Source of the DNA: Aquimarina pacifica
Lineage (GTDB): Bacteria > Bacteroidota > Bacteroidia > Flavobacteriales > Flavobacteriaceae
NCBI RefSeq assembly: GCF_000520955.1
Contig: NZ_JACC01000012.1
Location: forward strand, 62,001 to 126,000
Length of the DNA: 64,000 nt
Direction: 5' to 3'
The notes under the pieces were generated by a model. The model saw only the letters and a program-made list of their open reading frames with translations. It was not told where the DNA came from and did no database searches. This document shows, piece by piece, positions 44,723 to 54,008 of this stretch. The position numbers and the translations under genes are program-made. Every line of letters begins with the position of its first letter. Within the stretch, counting starts at the first letter, position 1.

Positions 44723-45197
44723 AAAAATCTAGTTTAAATTAAAAAATTGGCTGCAAAAGTAAGATATTTTTTTGGATTATCAAATCACTAAAGCTAGAGA
44801 ATAAAAAACTTATACAATATATAGACAACTAAATCTTCCCGTTCGTTCTACTTTTTTGAAATACCCACTCTTAATTACTTAAATCAAAACTAAGACACAT
44901 GGATCTTAAATATAATTTTTAAGGGAAAAGTTAAAAGTTTTTAACATAAAACAGCTTCACAACAAATAGAGTTTGATCAAAAATAAAACACTCAAAAAAT
45001 GAACACTATTTTCATTATTTTAACATTTTGAACAATATTTTACGCAAAAAAACAGCCAATTAGATTAAGAATATTGAACGATTTCAAAACATTACTGTTT
45101 CGATGAAACACTATTTTAATCGACAAAAAACCCAAAATCCTTGTATGGATAATTTATATTCACTAATATTGTACTTAGAATTTTAACACTAATACGA
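44723..45197. other. Intergenic region between rpsF and the LytTR regulator
   Basis: 475 bp without a gene. At the rpsF end lies the ribosomal operon promoter. At the other end a nested dyad lies 76 bp before the LytTR start (45079-45122): outer arms CGATT/AATCG and AAAA/TTTT, inner arms GTTTC/GAAAC. The middle part is AT-rich with nothing recognised. Confidence 0.6.
44754..44783 (-). promoter_or_regulatory. Promoter of the rpsF operon
   Basis: On the minus strand TTG (44783-44781), 19 nt, TACTTTTG (44761-44754). It fits the Bacteroidota consensus, with a start near 44750. Confidence 0.75.
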
Positions 45198-45905
45198 GTG
45201 GAACAATCTAAACTAAAATGCGCGGTAGTCGATGATTCCCGCCTACAGAGACTTGCTATAGTAAAGCTAATAGACGAACATTCATCACTAGAATTAGTAT
45301 CTGAGTGGAACAATGCTATTGAAACAAAGAATGGATTGCTTGATACTCAAGTTGATTTATTGTTTCTAGATATAGAAATGCCTATTCTTACTGGATTTGA
45401 TCTTTTAGATGACTTAGAAAATAAACCTCACATAATTTTTGTGACGGGTAAAACGAAATATGCTTTCAAGGCATTTGATTATGATGCTATAGATTATTTG
45501 AGAAAGCCTTTAAAGAAGGATCGTTTTAATGCTGCTGTAGAAAAAGCATTGAGTATGTCTCGTATTGGTAGTGAAAACCCTGCTGTAGAAGATGATGATT
45601 ATATTTTTGTAAAAAGTAATCTAAAAAAGCGCAAAATATTCTTGAGTCAATTAAAATATGTTGAAGCTCTCGGTGATTATGTAAAACTTATAATGGAAGA
45701 AGGAGATCCTATTGTTGTTCTGGCAACTATGAAATCTTTTGAAGCTCAATTACCAAGCGACCGTTTTTTGAGAATTCATAAATCTTATATCGTAAATCTA
45801 GACAAGGTAGAACGCTATAACAGTCGAAATATAGAGATTGCAGATGAGAAAATACCGTTAAGTAGACACAAAAAGAACTTCTTAATCGAAGCACTTAATA
45901 ATTAA
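45198..45905 (+). CDS. LytTR-family response regulator
   Basis: A 235-residue protein with a GTG start. The receiver domain (about 6-120) has Asp58 in LLFLDIEMPILTGFDLL and the conserved Lys in DYLRKPLKKDRF. The LytTR DNA-binding domain (about 140-235) has IFVKSNLKKRKIFLSQLKYV and RFLRIHKSYIVNLDKVERY. It acts as a DNA-binding output of a two-component system; no histidine kinase is adjacent, so it is an orphan here. Its 3' end overlaps that of priA by 4 bp (convergent). Confidence 0.92.
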   Translation: MEQSKLKCAVVDDSRLQRLAIVKLIDEHSSLELVSEWNNAIETKNGLLDTQVDLLFLDIEMPILTGFDLLDDLENKPHIIFVTGKTKYAFKAFDYDAIDYLRKPLKKDRFNAAVEKALSMSRIGSENPAVEDDDYIFVKSNLKKRKIFLSQLKYVEALGDYVKLIMEEGDPIVVLATMKSFEAQLPSDRFLRIHKSYIVNLDKVERYNSRNIEIADEKIPLSRHKKNFLIEALNN

Positions 45906-48355
45906 TAGTTATCTACATTTAATATAATTCGCACTCCTGAAAATTCTTTTATACCACTAAAAGTTGTGTGTATTTTTTTTATAGCCTCTTTTGTTTTTTG
46001 TAAAGATTGCCCTTGTGGTATTTTTAGCACCAGATTTTTGTGATATTGATTACGAATTCTAGATATTGGCGGAAACTCAGGGCCAAGAACATACTCCTTA
46101 AAAATATTTCTATACGACTTGGCTAGCCAATTCATAGCTTCATTTACTTTGTTATAGTCCTTATGTTTTCCGGTTACTTTTATAATTTTATAAAAAGGCG
46201 GATATTTATATAGATACCTTTCTTCTATTTGATCAGCATACATCCCGGCATAGTCATTTACAGAAACTTGCTGTAAAATCTGATGAAAAGGGTTATACGT
46301 CTGAATAAGTACCATACCCCTTTTCTTTGTTCTCCCAGCCCTACCTGCCACTTGCTGCATTAATTGATAACTGCGCTCATGTGCTCTGAAGTCAGGGAAA
46401 TTAAGTAAATTATCTGCATTCATAATCCCAACAAGGCTTACATTCCTAAAATCTAATCCTTTTGACAACATCTGTGTACCTACCAACACATCTATTTCAC
46501 CTTGCTCGAAACGATTAATTATTCGCTCATATCCGTGCTTGCCACGAGTGGTATCCTGATCCATTCTGCCTACTGTATGATCAGGTAATAATTCTTGTAG
46601 TTCTTTTTCTATTTGCTCTGTACCAAAACCTTTTGTTGATAATTCTGTACTACTGCATGCCATACATTGTAATAACATTGCCATATGATACCCACAATAA
46701 TGACACCTCAATTGATTTCTGTAATTATGAAAAGTAAGACTAACATCGCAATTAGGGCATTGAGGAGAATGCCCGCATGTATTACATTCTACAACAGGAG
46801 AATACCCTCTCCTATTTTGAAAAAGAATAACTTGTTCTCCTTCTTGCAATGCCTCTCTTATGGCCAATAAAAGGGTATCACTAAAATGCCCTGTCATTTG
46901 CTTTTTTTTGTATTTGGTCTTAATATCTACTAGATTGATCTCTGGCATTAGAACATCACCATATCTTCTGGTTAATTTTGCTATTGCATACTTTCCTTGC
47001 TCAGCATTATAAGCCGTTTCTAAAGAAGGGGTTGCCGATCCAAGCACGACCTTTGCCTGAAACATTTTTGCCAGAACGATTGCTGTATCTCTAGCATGAT
47101 ACCTTGGGGCCGGATCATATTGTTTAAATGTATTTTCATGCTCCTCATCGACCACAATAAGACCTAAATCAACAAAAGGAAGAAATATAGCAGACCTAGC
47201 ACCAATTATTACTTGTGCTTTTGATTTTTTTGTTCTAACATTATTCCAGACTTCTACTCTTTCATTAACAGAGTACTTCGAGTGATAAACACTTAATTTT
47301 TCTCCAAAATATTCTTGTAAGCGCGTAATAAGTTGTGTGGTAAGCGCAATTTCTGGTAATAAATATAGTACTTGCTTATCTTCAGAAATTGCCTCTTTAA
47401 TTAGTTTCACGTATACTTCGGTCTTGCCAGAGGATGTTACTCCATGAAATAAGCATACATCCTTATGGACAAATGATACTTTTATTTCTTCAAAAGCTTT
47501 AGACTGAAATTGATTAAGCTCTTTGGTTTCAATTGCCACCTCCCCTTCATATTGTACACGATCTCTTTGCTTATAATATTCCTGCAAAACGCCTTTATCA
47601 ACTAGTGATTTTAATGTACTAGAAGAACTTTTTGAAGTTTTTAAAAGCTCACTAAACTTTATTGGTTTTGTTTGCTGAGCCTGCATCGTAAACAGATGCA
47701 TTAACACTTCTCTCTGTTTTGGAGATCGACTCATAGTATCTAATAACCCTCTTAGAGCTTCTTCTTGACTATAATCTGCATGTAATCGAACAAAACGAAC
47801 AGTTTTCGGTTTATATTGTTCATAAATTTCCTCCTGAACGGTAATTACTTGTTTTTCTAATAACCGCTTGATCACAGGAAGTACATTTTTTTTACCTACA
47901 ATATTCATGATTTCCTGAATACGCAGCAGACTTTGGTATTGTAGTGCTTCGTATATAAGAAATTCATCATCTTTAAGAAGTGATTCATCAAAAACAGAAG
48001 AATCGTTTCTCTGTATCGTGGTTTCACTTTCTAATAAAAAAGCACCGGGAAGGGCAGCTCTCATAACCTCACCTGTGGTACACAAATAATACTTTGCAAT
48101 CCAGGACCAAAGATCTAACTGCTGTAAAGTAACGATTGGGGATTCATCTAGAATATGTTCTATTTCTTTTGCTTCATATACAGATGGTGCTATTTGATGA
48201 ACTTTGGTAACCAAAGCAGCATAAATTTTACTCTTCCCGAACTGAACAGCAACCCGCATTCCCGGATGTAAAAAGTCTGCTTCTTTTTTATTGATACTAT
48301 ACGTAAACTCTTTATCAAGTGGTATAGGAAGAATTACATTTATAAAATATGACAT
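45902..48355 (-). CDS. priA: Primosomal protein N' (replication restart helicase)
   Basis: An 817-residue superfamily 2 helicase. The N-terminal fork-binding domain (1 to about 110) has PLDKEFTYSINKKEADFLHPG. The helicase core has Walker A in GVTSSGKTEVYVK, the DEEH box in LIVVDEEHENTFK, and IGARSAIFLPF. The zinc site is CNTCGHSPQCPNC with CHYCGYH and CMAC. VGRMDQDTTRGKHGYERI and QQVAGRAGRTKK are motifs of the second lobe. It reloads the replisome at stalled forks. Confidence 0.95.
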   Translation of the reverse strand: MSYFINVILPIPLDKEFTYSINKKEADFLHPGMRVAVQFGKSKIYAALVTKVHQIAPSVYEAKEIEHILDESPIVTLQQLDLWSWIAKYYLCTTGEVMRAALPGAFLLESETTIQRNDSSVFDESLLKDDEFLIYEALQYQSLLRIQEIMNIVGKKNVLPVIKRLLEKQVITVQEEIYEQYKPKTVRFVRLHADYSQEEALRGLLDTMSRSPKQREVLMHLFTMQAQQTKPIKFSELLKTSKSSSSTLKSLVDKGVLQEYYKQRDRVQYEGEVAIETKELNQFQSKAFEEIKVSFVHKDVCLFHGVTSSGKTEVYVKLIKEAISEDKQVLYLLPEIALTTQLITRLQEYFGEKLSVYHSKYSVNERVEVWNNVRTKKSKAQVIIGARSAIFLPFVDLGLIVVDEEHENTFKQYDPAPRYHARDTAIVLAKMFQAKVVLGSATPSLETAYNAEQGKYAIAKLTRRYGDVLMPEINLVDIKTKYKKKQMTGHFSDTLLLAIREALQEGEQVILFQNRRGYSPVVECNTCGHSPQCPNCDVSLTFHNYRNQLRCHYCGYHMAMLLQCMACSSTELSTKGFGTEQIEKELQELLPDHTVGRMDQDTTRGKHGYERIINRFEQGEIDVLVGTQMLSKGLDFRNVSLVGIMNADNLLNFPDFRAHERSYQLMQQVAGRAGRTKKRGMVLIQTYNPFHQILQQVSVNDYAGMYADQIEERYLYKYPPFYKIIKVTGKHKDYNKVNEAMNWLAKSYRNIFKEYVLGPEFPPISRIRNQYHKNLVLKIPQGQSLQKTKEAIKKIHTTFSGIKEFSGVRIILNVDNY

Positions 48356-48548
48356 TCGTTGATATGAAGAACTACAAATTTATTACTACTACCCCTCTCT
48401 AAGGAATAGCATAAGTCCATCAAAACAAAAATAAAGATTTCAGATATAGATAAGAATTAATTTTAGTAATAATACTAAATAAACTATATCATAAAGCATA
48501 TTAACCTTCTTTAGTCACTACCATTTTTGACTTCGAATACAATAGTGC

Positions 48549-48582
48549 AAAAAAAACCGACTCACTAAAAATAGGTAGTCGG
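48549..48582 (-). terminator. Terminator after the first chalcone-isomerase-like gene
   Basis: CCGACT and AGTCGG arms with a 14-nt loop are followed on the minus strand by eight T. Confidence 0.75.
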
Positions 48583-48608
48583 ACAAGTTTTAACACTTTT
48601 ACTTTTCT

Positions 48609-49175
48609 TTATTCTGCCACACCCAACATTCCTCCTTTAATTAATTGACAAGCGGGCTCATTACCTAGCCATATTTTGAATAGTGCATATTTGAAATCTC
48701 TACCTGTAATAAAACCAAGCTCTTTACCATTTTTATACGTTTTTATGCCCTTACCTTTAATATAAACTAGGTCATAAAAATCATTAATCTCCATAGGAGA
48801 ATCAAAAAGCTTGAGAAAGTCCTCTATTCGCTCATCTAGACTTTGAGTATTACCAAACATAGAATCATCAAATCCTTTTCTGAATACTTTTATCATTCTT
48901 TCATTGGTAACTTTTTTTGATGCTATATTTAATCGAATAGCCATCGTCTCATCTGAGTCTAATACTTTTTTATCATCTGTATATTTTGTTTTGGTATATA
49001 GAGATCCAGAATATGTTTTAAAGGATAAGACTTTTCTCATCGCCCCTCCGTTAAAGCTTAATTTTTCGCCATCAAAAGAAAGCGTGTCAGGAACAACAAT
49101 AGTACCTATCCTATTTTGTGCATTTACAGACAATCCTAGAATAAATATGAATACAAGGGTAGTTATTTTTTTCAT
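48609..49175 (-). CDS. Secreted chalcone-isomerase-like protein, paralog A
   Basis: The start is set at MKKITTLVFIFILG, six bases inside the longest frame, to give a clean signal peptide ending NAQ. The mature domain of about 170 residues shows the chalcone isomerase-like fold of bacterial proteins: GGAMRKVLSFKTYSGSLYTK, DETMAIRLNIASKKV, GNTQSLDERIEDFLKLFDSP, KGKGIKTYKNGKELGFITGR and FKYALFKIWLGNEPA. Bacterial members are not known to isomerise flavonoids; fatty-acid or quinone binding has been proposed for relatives. Two paralogs follow upstream. Confidence 0.85.
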   Translation of the reverse strand: MKKITTLVFIFILGLSVNAQNRIGTIVVPDTLSFDGEKLSFNGGAMRKVLSFKTYSGSLYTKTKYTDDKKVLDSDETMAIRLNIASKKVTNERMIKVFRKGFDDSMFGNTQSLDERIEDFLKLFDSPMEINDFYDLVYIKGKGIKTYKNGKELGFITGRDFKYALFKIWLGNEPACQLIKGGMLGVAE

Positions 49176-49309
49176 CGTCAAGTTTTTATAATTCTATGGA
49201 TTAGTCTATAAAAAGTAAAAACCTAACGGTATAAAACGTTAAAATTTAACAAAATAAATCTTAACTCTATAAATGCAGTAATAATATAACAAAACCTATT
49301 GAATACTAA

Positions 49310-49744
49310 CTATATTTTAATCCAATTTTGTGTTCTATATAAAAAGGCGATGTACCCCCTAACATTAAGTATTTCAGGATTGTCCTCGTCTACCCATATT
49401 TTACATTTATACACTTTTCCATTTTCAGGATCTAGAATAGTACCGTTTTCATACTCATTTCCATCTTTTTCTAACCCTTTAATAATCACCATTCCTTCAA
49501 TTGGTTTATTATAGTCATTACCTTTACATTCTACACATAGTTTTCCTCTCTCTGATTCTTCTAATACTTGTTTTACTTTACCATAGATCTTATTCCCCTT
49601 TTGATAAATTTCGACAATAGATCTTGGTTTTCCTGTATTATCATCGATCGTTTTCCAACTTCCTAATACTTCTTGCTGTGCATTCGTAATTGTGGTGGTC
49701 AATAGTAATAAAGCCACGCTCATTTTAAAAAAAATCATATTCAT
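49310..49744 (-). CDS. Secreted DUF2147 protein
   Basis: A 144-residue protein with a signal peptide (MNMIFFKMSVALLLLTTTIT). The domain has VLGSWKTIDDNTGKPRSIVE, two cysteines in CVECKGNDYNKPIEGMVII, and LDPENGKVYKCKIWVDEDN. DUF2147 proteins are small periplasmic beta-barrel-like proteins of unknown role. It sits between chalcone-isomerase-like paralogs A and B on the same strand, so a shared pathway is possible. Confidence 0.85.
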   Translation of the reverse strand: MNMIFFKMSVALLLLTTTITNAQQEVLGSWKTIDDNTGKPRSIVEIYQKGNKIYGKVKQVLEESERGKLCVECKGNDYNKPIEGMVIIKGLEKDGNEYENGTILDPENGKVYKCKIWVDEDNPEILNVRGYIAFLYRTQNWIKI

Positions 49745-49771
49745 AGTTTGAGTTTGTATTACTTATAACGT

Positions 49772-49808
49772 AAAAATGGCTACTTGAATTCTCAAGCAGC
49801 CATTTTTT
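49772..49808 (-). terminator. Hairpin terminator after paralog B
   Basis: AATGGCT-A-CTTGA pairs with TCAAG-C-AGCCATT across one mismatch, and T-rich runs lie on both sides. It is 18 bp downstream of the paralog B stop on the minus strand. Confidence 0.75.
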
Positions 49809-49825
49809 TATGTTTTTTATATAAT

Positions 49826-50389
49826 TTATTGTATACCTAACATTCCGTTCTTTACTGCTTCACTAGCGGGTTCATCACCCAACCATATTTTGAATAAGCT
49901 GTACTTAAAATCTCTACCTTCTATTACACCAAGCTCTTTACCATTCTTGAATGCTTTAACTCCAACTCCTTTAACATATACTAAATCAAATACATCATTT
50001 TTTACAATTGGTTCATTAAAAAACTTAATAAACTTTAGTATTCGTTCGTCAAGAGACTTTGTATTACCGAAAGTAGCCTTATAGAAACCATCTTTTACCG
50101 CTTTTATCATTTTTTTTTGAGTTACAAAACCAGAAACAATATCTAACTTAATAGCCATGGTCTCATCGGCATCGAGAATGACTCTCGGATCATTACTACT
50201 TTTCTGTAGATATAATCCCCCTGCATACAAATCGATCCATAACATTTCTCTCATTCCTGCTCCATTTAGCTTAAGATCTACTTCCTCAAATTTTTGTTCA
50301 TAAGGCAAAATAGCCTTTCCAATCCTAATCTGTGAATTGACATTGGTAAAAGAGACAAAAACTAAACATAATAAAATAATATTTCTCAT
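49826..50389 (-). CDS. Secreted chalcone-isomerase-like protein, paralog B
   Basis: A 187-residue protein with a signal peptide (MRNIILLCLVFVSFTNVNSQ). It aligns along its whole length with paralog A: GAGMREMLWIDLYAGGLYLQ, DETMAIKLDIVSGFV, GNTKSLDERILKFIKFFNEP, KGVGVKAFKNGKELGVIEGR and FKYSLFKIWLGDEPA. It has its own terminator, so the three paralogs are not one operon. Confidence 0.85.
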   Translation of the reverse strand: MRNIILLCLVFVSFTNVNSQIRIGKAILPYEQKFEEVDLKLNGAGMREMLWIDLYAGGLYLQKSSNDPRVILDADETMAIKLDIVSGFVTQKKMIKAVKDGFYKATFGNTKSLDERILKFIKFFNEPIVKNDVFDLVYVKGVGVKAFKNGKELGVIEGRDFKYSLFKIWLGDEPASEAVKNGMLGIQ

Positions 50390-50523
50390 TGGTAATCAAG
50401 GTGTTAATTGACGTAAATTAAATTTTACTTACCAAAAATACAGAAAATTTGTTATGCATACATATAAAATTCTAAAAAAAATGCTAAATACATGCGTTTT
50501 ATCGGATAAATACGTATTTTAAC

Positions 50524-51087
50524 CTAGAAAGAGCCTAGCATTTCACTTTTTAGTCCCTTATCCGCAGGTTTATCTCCTATCCATATTTTAAAAAGTGCTT
50601 CTTTAAAGTCTAATCCTTCTACATATCCTTTTTCTTGACCATTCTTGTAAATTACACTTCCCTTTCCTTTTTCGTACACTATATCATAAATTTGACCAAC
50701 TTCTATTTCATCTTTTATAAAACCGACAAATTTGTTAATTCTTTTGTCCAAAGAAGATGTATTATTATTGGTTGACTTTTTAAAACCATCCTTCAATGCT
50801 GCAGCCATTTTGCTTCTAGACATCATCCCCGACAATATATGTAATTTGATTGCCATAGTCTCATCTGCCTTTGCTATCTTATCAGCGCTAGAGCTTTTTT
50901 TCTTAAGATATAAACCTCCTGCATAAATATCAAAGAAGAATTTCTCTCTTAATCCTGCGCCATTAAAAACCAGTTCTTCTCCTCCGAATGAAACGGAAGC
51001 TGGTAATGTTGCGTCACCCACTTTTACTTGAGCTTGAGTACTTGTTATTGTTATTAAAAAGACAAATAAGATGCTTATTTTTTTCAT
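50524..51087 (-). CDS. Secreted chalcone-isomerase-like protein, paralog C
   Basis: A 187-residue protein with a signal peptide (MKKISILFVFLITITSTQAQ). The conserved blocks are GAGLREKFFFDIYAGGLYLK, DETMAIKLHILSGMM, NNTSSLDKRINKFVGFIKDE, and FKEALFKIWIGDKPA. It is closest to B in the DIYAGGLYLKK segment. It lies directly after the YihY gene on the same strand. Confidence 0.85.
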   Translation of the reverse strand: MKKISILFVFLITITSTQAQVKVGDATLPASVSFGGEELVFNGAGLREKFFFDIYAGGLYLKKKSSSADKIAKADETMAIKLHILSGMMSRSKMAAALKDGFKKSTNNNTSSLDKRINKFVGFIKDEIEVGQIYDIVYEKGKGSVIYKNGQEKGYVEGLDFKEALFKIWIGDKPADKGLKSEMLGSF

Positions 51088-51122
51088 TTTTCTTAATTTT
51101 TATGTTTTAATGCCTAAATATA

Positions 51123-52040
51123 TTAAAAATTCTTTCTTAATTTAATTAGAGCCGCATTTAATTCGAATCCTAATAATAGTAAGTTTGCGTTGAGCCAGAT
51201 ATACACCATTAGAATGAGCATGGCTCCAATTGACCCATATAATTTATTATAATTTGAAAAATTATCAATATAAATACCAAATAAATAGGTCGTTACTATG
51301 ATTAGAATTGTGGTCATAAAAGCTCCTGGTGAGAAAAACTTATTTTGTTTTCCTTCTGAGGTTCCAAAGTAAAATAAGGTTGCTATAATTACAAATACCA
51401 TAAAAACAAACAACGCATATTTTCCAATGGTTAACCAAAAAACAGTATCATCTACTACTCCAATTTTATTTAAATCATCTACCAAATACGAAAAGTATAA
51501 GGTTCCTATCACTGTTATAAGCAATAAGAATGCCACAATTATAGAAACTCCCAAAGCAACTATGTATTGCTTTATAAAATTACGGTTAAGGGTGACATGA
51601 TAAGAATATTCAAACCCAGAAAAAACTGCATTTATACCATTAGTCATTAAAAAAAGAGAAAGAACGAAAACTGTAGATAATAGGCCTCCCCTAGGGTTCG
51701 AGGCTATATCATCGAATATTTCTTTAAAAAAGACTTTTGACTGACTAGGTAATGCTGATGCTATAAAATCAAAAAAGTTATCATGAAACCCTTCTATTGG
51801 TACTATCGGAATTAAATTAAGTAGAAACAATAAAAAAGGAAATAAGGATAGAAAAAAGCTCCATGATATAGCACTAGCTCTAGCCGAAAAAGTCCCTTTA
51901 ATAATACCTATTGCATAAATTTCTATTAAATCATATATCGATAAGCCTTCAAAACCAGGAAGAATAATTTTTTTTCCGATTGATACTAAAACATTAATAA
52001 CCGGAATTTTTTTGAGCTTATCTTCTATAGGTTTTGACAT
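51123..52040 (-). CDS. YihY/BrkB-family membrane protein
   Basis: A 305-residue protein with six membrane helices. FSARASAISWSFFLSLFPFL (about 56-75) and NGINAVFSGFEYSYHVTLNR, then YIWLNANLLLLGFELNAALI, are family hallmarks. It was once thought to be RNase BN, and that role has been reassigned; the real function is unknown. It starts 3 bp after the nadC stop, so they are co-transcribed. Confidence 0.9.
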   Translation of the reverse strand: MSKPIEDKLKKIPVINVLVSIGKKIILPGFEGLSIYDLIEIYAIGIIKGTFSARASAISWSFFLSLFPFLLFLLNLIPIVPIEGFHDNFFDFIASALPSQSKVFFKEIFDDIASNPRGGLLSTVFVLSLFLMTNGINAVFSGFEYSYHVTLNRNFIKQYIVALGVSIIVAFLLLITVIGTLYFSYLVDDLNKIGVVDDTVFWLTIGKYALFVFMVFVIIATLFYFGTSEGKQNKFFSPGAFMTTILIIVTTYLFGIYIDNFSNYNKLYGSIGAMLILMVYIWLNANLLLLGFELNAALIKLRKNF

Positions 52041-52043
52041 ATG

Positions 52044-52901
52044 TTATATGGCTTTCAAACTAAGATCCAAATTATGTACCGAATGAGTTAATGCACCACT
52101 ACTTATATAATCTACACCGCACTCTGCATACTCTCGAATAGTATTTTCGTTAATTCCACCGCTTGATTCTGTTAGACAGGTATCACCTATTAATTTTACT
52201 GCTTTTCGCGTATCCTCAAAATTAAAGTTATCAATAAGTATGCGATATACCCCTGGTGTCTCTAATATTTCCTTGATCTCATTAAGGTTACGTGCTTCAA
52301 CAATAATTTTAAGATCTTTATTGGTATCTACAAGGTATTTTTTTGTCTTCTCGATTGCGTTTTTAATTCCTCCTGCAAAATCAATATGATTATCCTTGAG
52401 CATAATCATATCATATAATGCAAATCTATGATTTTCTCCTCCTCCTATTTTAACAGCCCACTTCTCTAATGCTCTTATCCCAGGTGTGGTTTTTCTAGTA
52501 TCCAAAATTTTGGTCTGTGTACCCTCTAATAATTTTACAAAATAATTAGTTTTTGTAGCAATGGCACTCATTCTCTGCATAGCATTAAGTACCAGTCTTT
52601 CTGCTTTAAGAATCGACTGTGAACTTCCTGAAATCAAAAAAGCAATATCTCCATACTTAACAGGGGTACCATCTTCTATTTTAACCTCAATTTTTAATTC
52701 TGGATCAACATACTCAAATACCTTTTTAGCAAAATCAACACCTGCCAAAATACCTTCATCCTTTACCAGAAGTTTTGCTTTACCAGTTATGTGATCAGGA
52801 ATACAAGCTAACGAACTATGGTCTCCATCTCCAACATCTTCTCTAATCGCATTGGCTATTATTAATTCAATTTCTTTGTCAAATTGAGCTTTTGTAATCA
52901 T
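52044..52901 (-). CDS. nadC: Nicotinate-nucleotide pyrophosphorylase (quinolinate phosphoribosyltransferase)
   Basis: A 285-residue protein. EDVGDGDHSSLACIPD, NAMQRMSAIATKTNYFV, TRKTTPGIRALEKWAVKIGG, and MLKDNHIDFAGGI are the substrate-binding signatures. It condenses quinolinate with PRPP to nicotinate mononucleotide in de novo NAD synthesis. Other nad genes are not in the window. It is divergent from rlmH. Confidence 0.95.
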   Translation of the reverse strand: MITKAQFDKEIELIIANAIREDVGDGDHSSLACIPDHITGKAKLLVKDEGILAGVDFAKKVFEYVDPELKIEVKIEDGTPVKYGDIAFLISGSSQSILKAERLVLNAMQRMSAIATKTNYFVKLLEGTQTKILDTRKTTPGIRALEKWAVKIGGGENHRFALYDMIMLKDNHIDFAGGIKNAIEKTKKYLVDTNKDLKIIVEARNLNEIKEILETPGVYRILIDNFNFEDTRKAVKLIGDTCLTESSGGINENTIREYAECGVDYISSGALTHSVHNLDLSLKAI

Positions 52902-53020
52902 AGTGAATGGTTATTTTTGCTAAAGTAAAAAAAGAAGTCGGAATTTTACCCTTCATATTATAATTAAGAGTTATGAGTTTTTTTACATTGAGTGCATCTT
53001 TCTAAATAAAAATTAAAAAA

Positions 53021-53494
53021 ATGACCATTAGACTAATCGCAATCGGCAAAACAGATAATAAATTTTTAGAGGCCTTACTTGTGGATTATATAAAAAGATT
53101 AGGGTTTTATATCAAATTTTCTTTTGACATCATTCCAGATATAAAAAACGCAAAAAACCTAAGCGAAACCCAACAAAAAGATAAAGAGGGAACACTTATT
53201 TTGACCAAATTAAATACTTCTGATGTTGTTGTGCTTCTAGACGAAAATGGAAAACAATATAACTCTGTTGATTTTTCTAATGTTTTACAAAAACATATGA
53301 ATAGTGGAATCAAACAATTAGTTTTTGTGATTGGCGGCCCTTATGGGTTCAGCTCTAAACTGTATGCTCGCGCAAATGGTAAGTTATCCTTGTCAAAAAT
53401 GACTTTTTCGCATCAAATGATACGACTATTTTTTATTGAACAGTTATATCGAGGATTTACTATTTTGAGAAACGAGCCTTATCATCATAGATAA
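53021..53494 (+). CDS. rlmH: 23S rRNA (pseudouridine-1915-N3) methyltransferase
   Basis: 157 residues, the exact family length. It is a SPOUT fold with LVFVIGGPYGFSSKLYARAN and the C-terminal KMTFSHQMIRLFFIEQLYRG ending in NEPYHHR. It methylates pseudouridine 1915 of 23S rRNA helix 69 in the assembled 70S ribosome. It is monocistronic. Confidence 0.96.
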   Translation: MTIRLIAIGKTDNKFLEALLVDYIKRLGFYIKFSFDIIPDIKNAKNLSETQQKDKEGTLILTKLNTSDVVVLLDENGKQYNSVDFSNVLQKHMNSGIKQLVFVIGGPYGFSSKLYARANGKLSLSKMTFSHQMIRLFFIEQLYRGFTILRNEPYHHR

Positions 53495-53551
53495 CAAACG
53501 CTTACTATTGTTACCTATAATGATAAAACTTGTTTTTTTTTGGACATTATA

Positions 53552-53965
53552 TTATTTAACAATATCCTGTATTGAATTAAATATATTTATGAATTTTTCC
53601 TCGAATTGAGTGTCTACATTATTCTTATCCAAAGAAGCGATTAACTTTCCCTTTTTAAGTTTTATTTGATATTTTTTTTCTGAACCATTCGTCTCATCAC
53701 CATAGTAAAACACCTTATCTTTTATCTTTATGATATCCAAATGTTTGTCTAAATAGCGCTTAAGTTGTTGAGTTTTATCAGAAGGAAAACTAGCCTCAAG
53801 AGTATATTCTTCCTCATCATTTGCAATACTAATATTTACTTGGTATCCTTGATTTTCTGATTTGTGATCTGAATTGCTTCTCACAGTTTCTATTACTGTT
53901 TTGGTCTGAGCATTAGTTATTAATACACTTACCATTATAAAAAAGACTGTTATACTTGTTCTCAT
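53552..53965 (-). CDS. Small secreted protein 2 of the two-component cluster
   Basis: A 137-residue protein with a signal peptide (MRTSITVFFIMVSVLITNAQ). The mature part alternates charged strands (YQVNISIANDEEEYTLEASF, KYQIKLKKGKLIASLDKNNV) and helices. Its final block (EEKFINIFNSIQDI) matches VKRFKNIGEELK of the upstream neighbour, so the two are likely distant paralogs. No known domain. The ATG is preceded by the AATCAAAAAACGAA leader element four bases away. Confidence 0.7.
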   Translation of the reverse strand: MRTSITVFFIMVSVLITNAQTKTVIETVRSNSDHKSENQGYQVNISIANDEEEYTLEASFPSDKTQQLKRYLDKHLDIIKIKDKVFYYGDETNGSEKKYQIKLKKGKLIASLDKNNVDTQFEEKFINIFNSIQDIVK

Positions 53966-53969
53966 AAGA

Positions 53970-53983
53970 TTCGTTTTTTGATT
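53970..53983 (-). promoter_or_regulatory. Leader element, copy 1
   Basis: AATCAAAAAACGAA on the minus strand, four bases before the ATG of small secreted protein 2. Identical 14-mers occur at 54445-54458 and 56649-56662. Confidence 0.5.
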
Positions 53984-54008
53984 AATAATTGATTGATTTA
54001 AAGGTTAT

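Noticed and set aside
50451..50466. A third MarR operator (TTATGCATACATATAA) between chalcone-isomerase paralogs
   Set aside because: It departs from the palindrome at several positions in very AT-rich DNA and lies near genes with no link to fatty-acid degradation.
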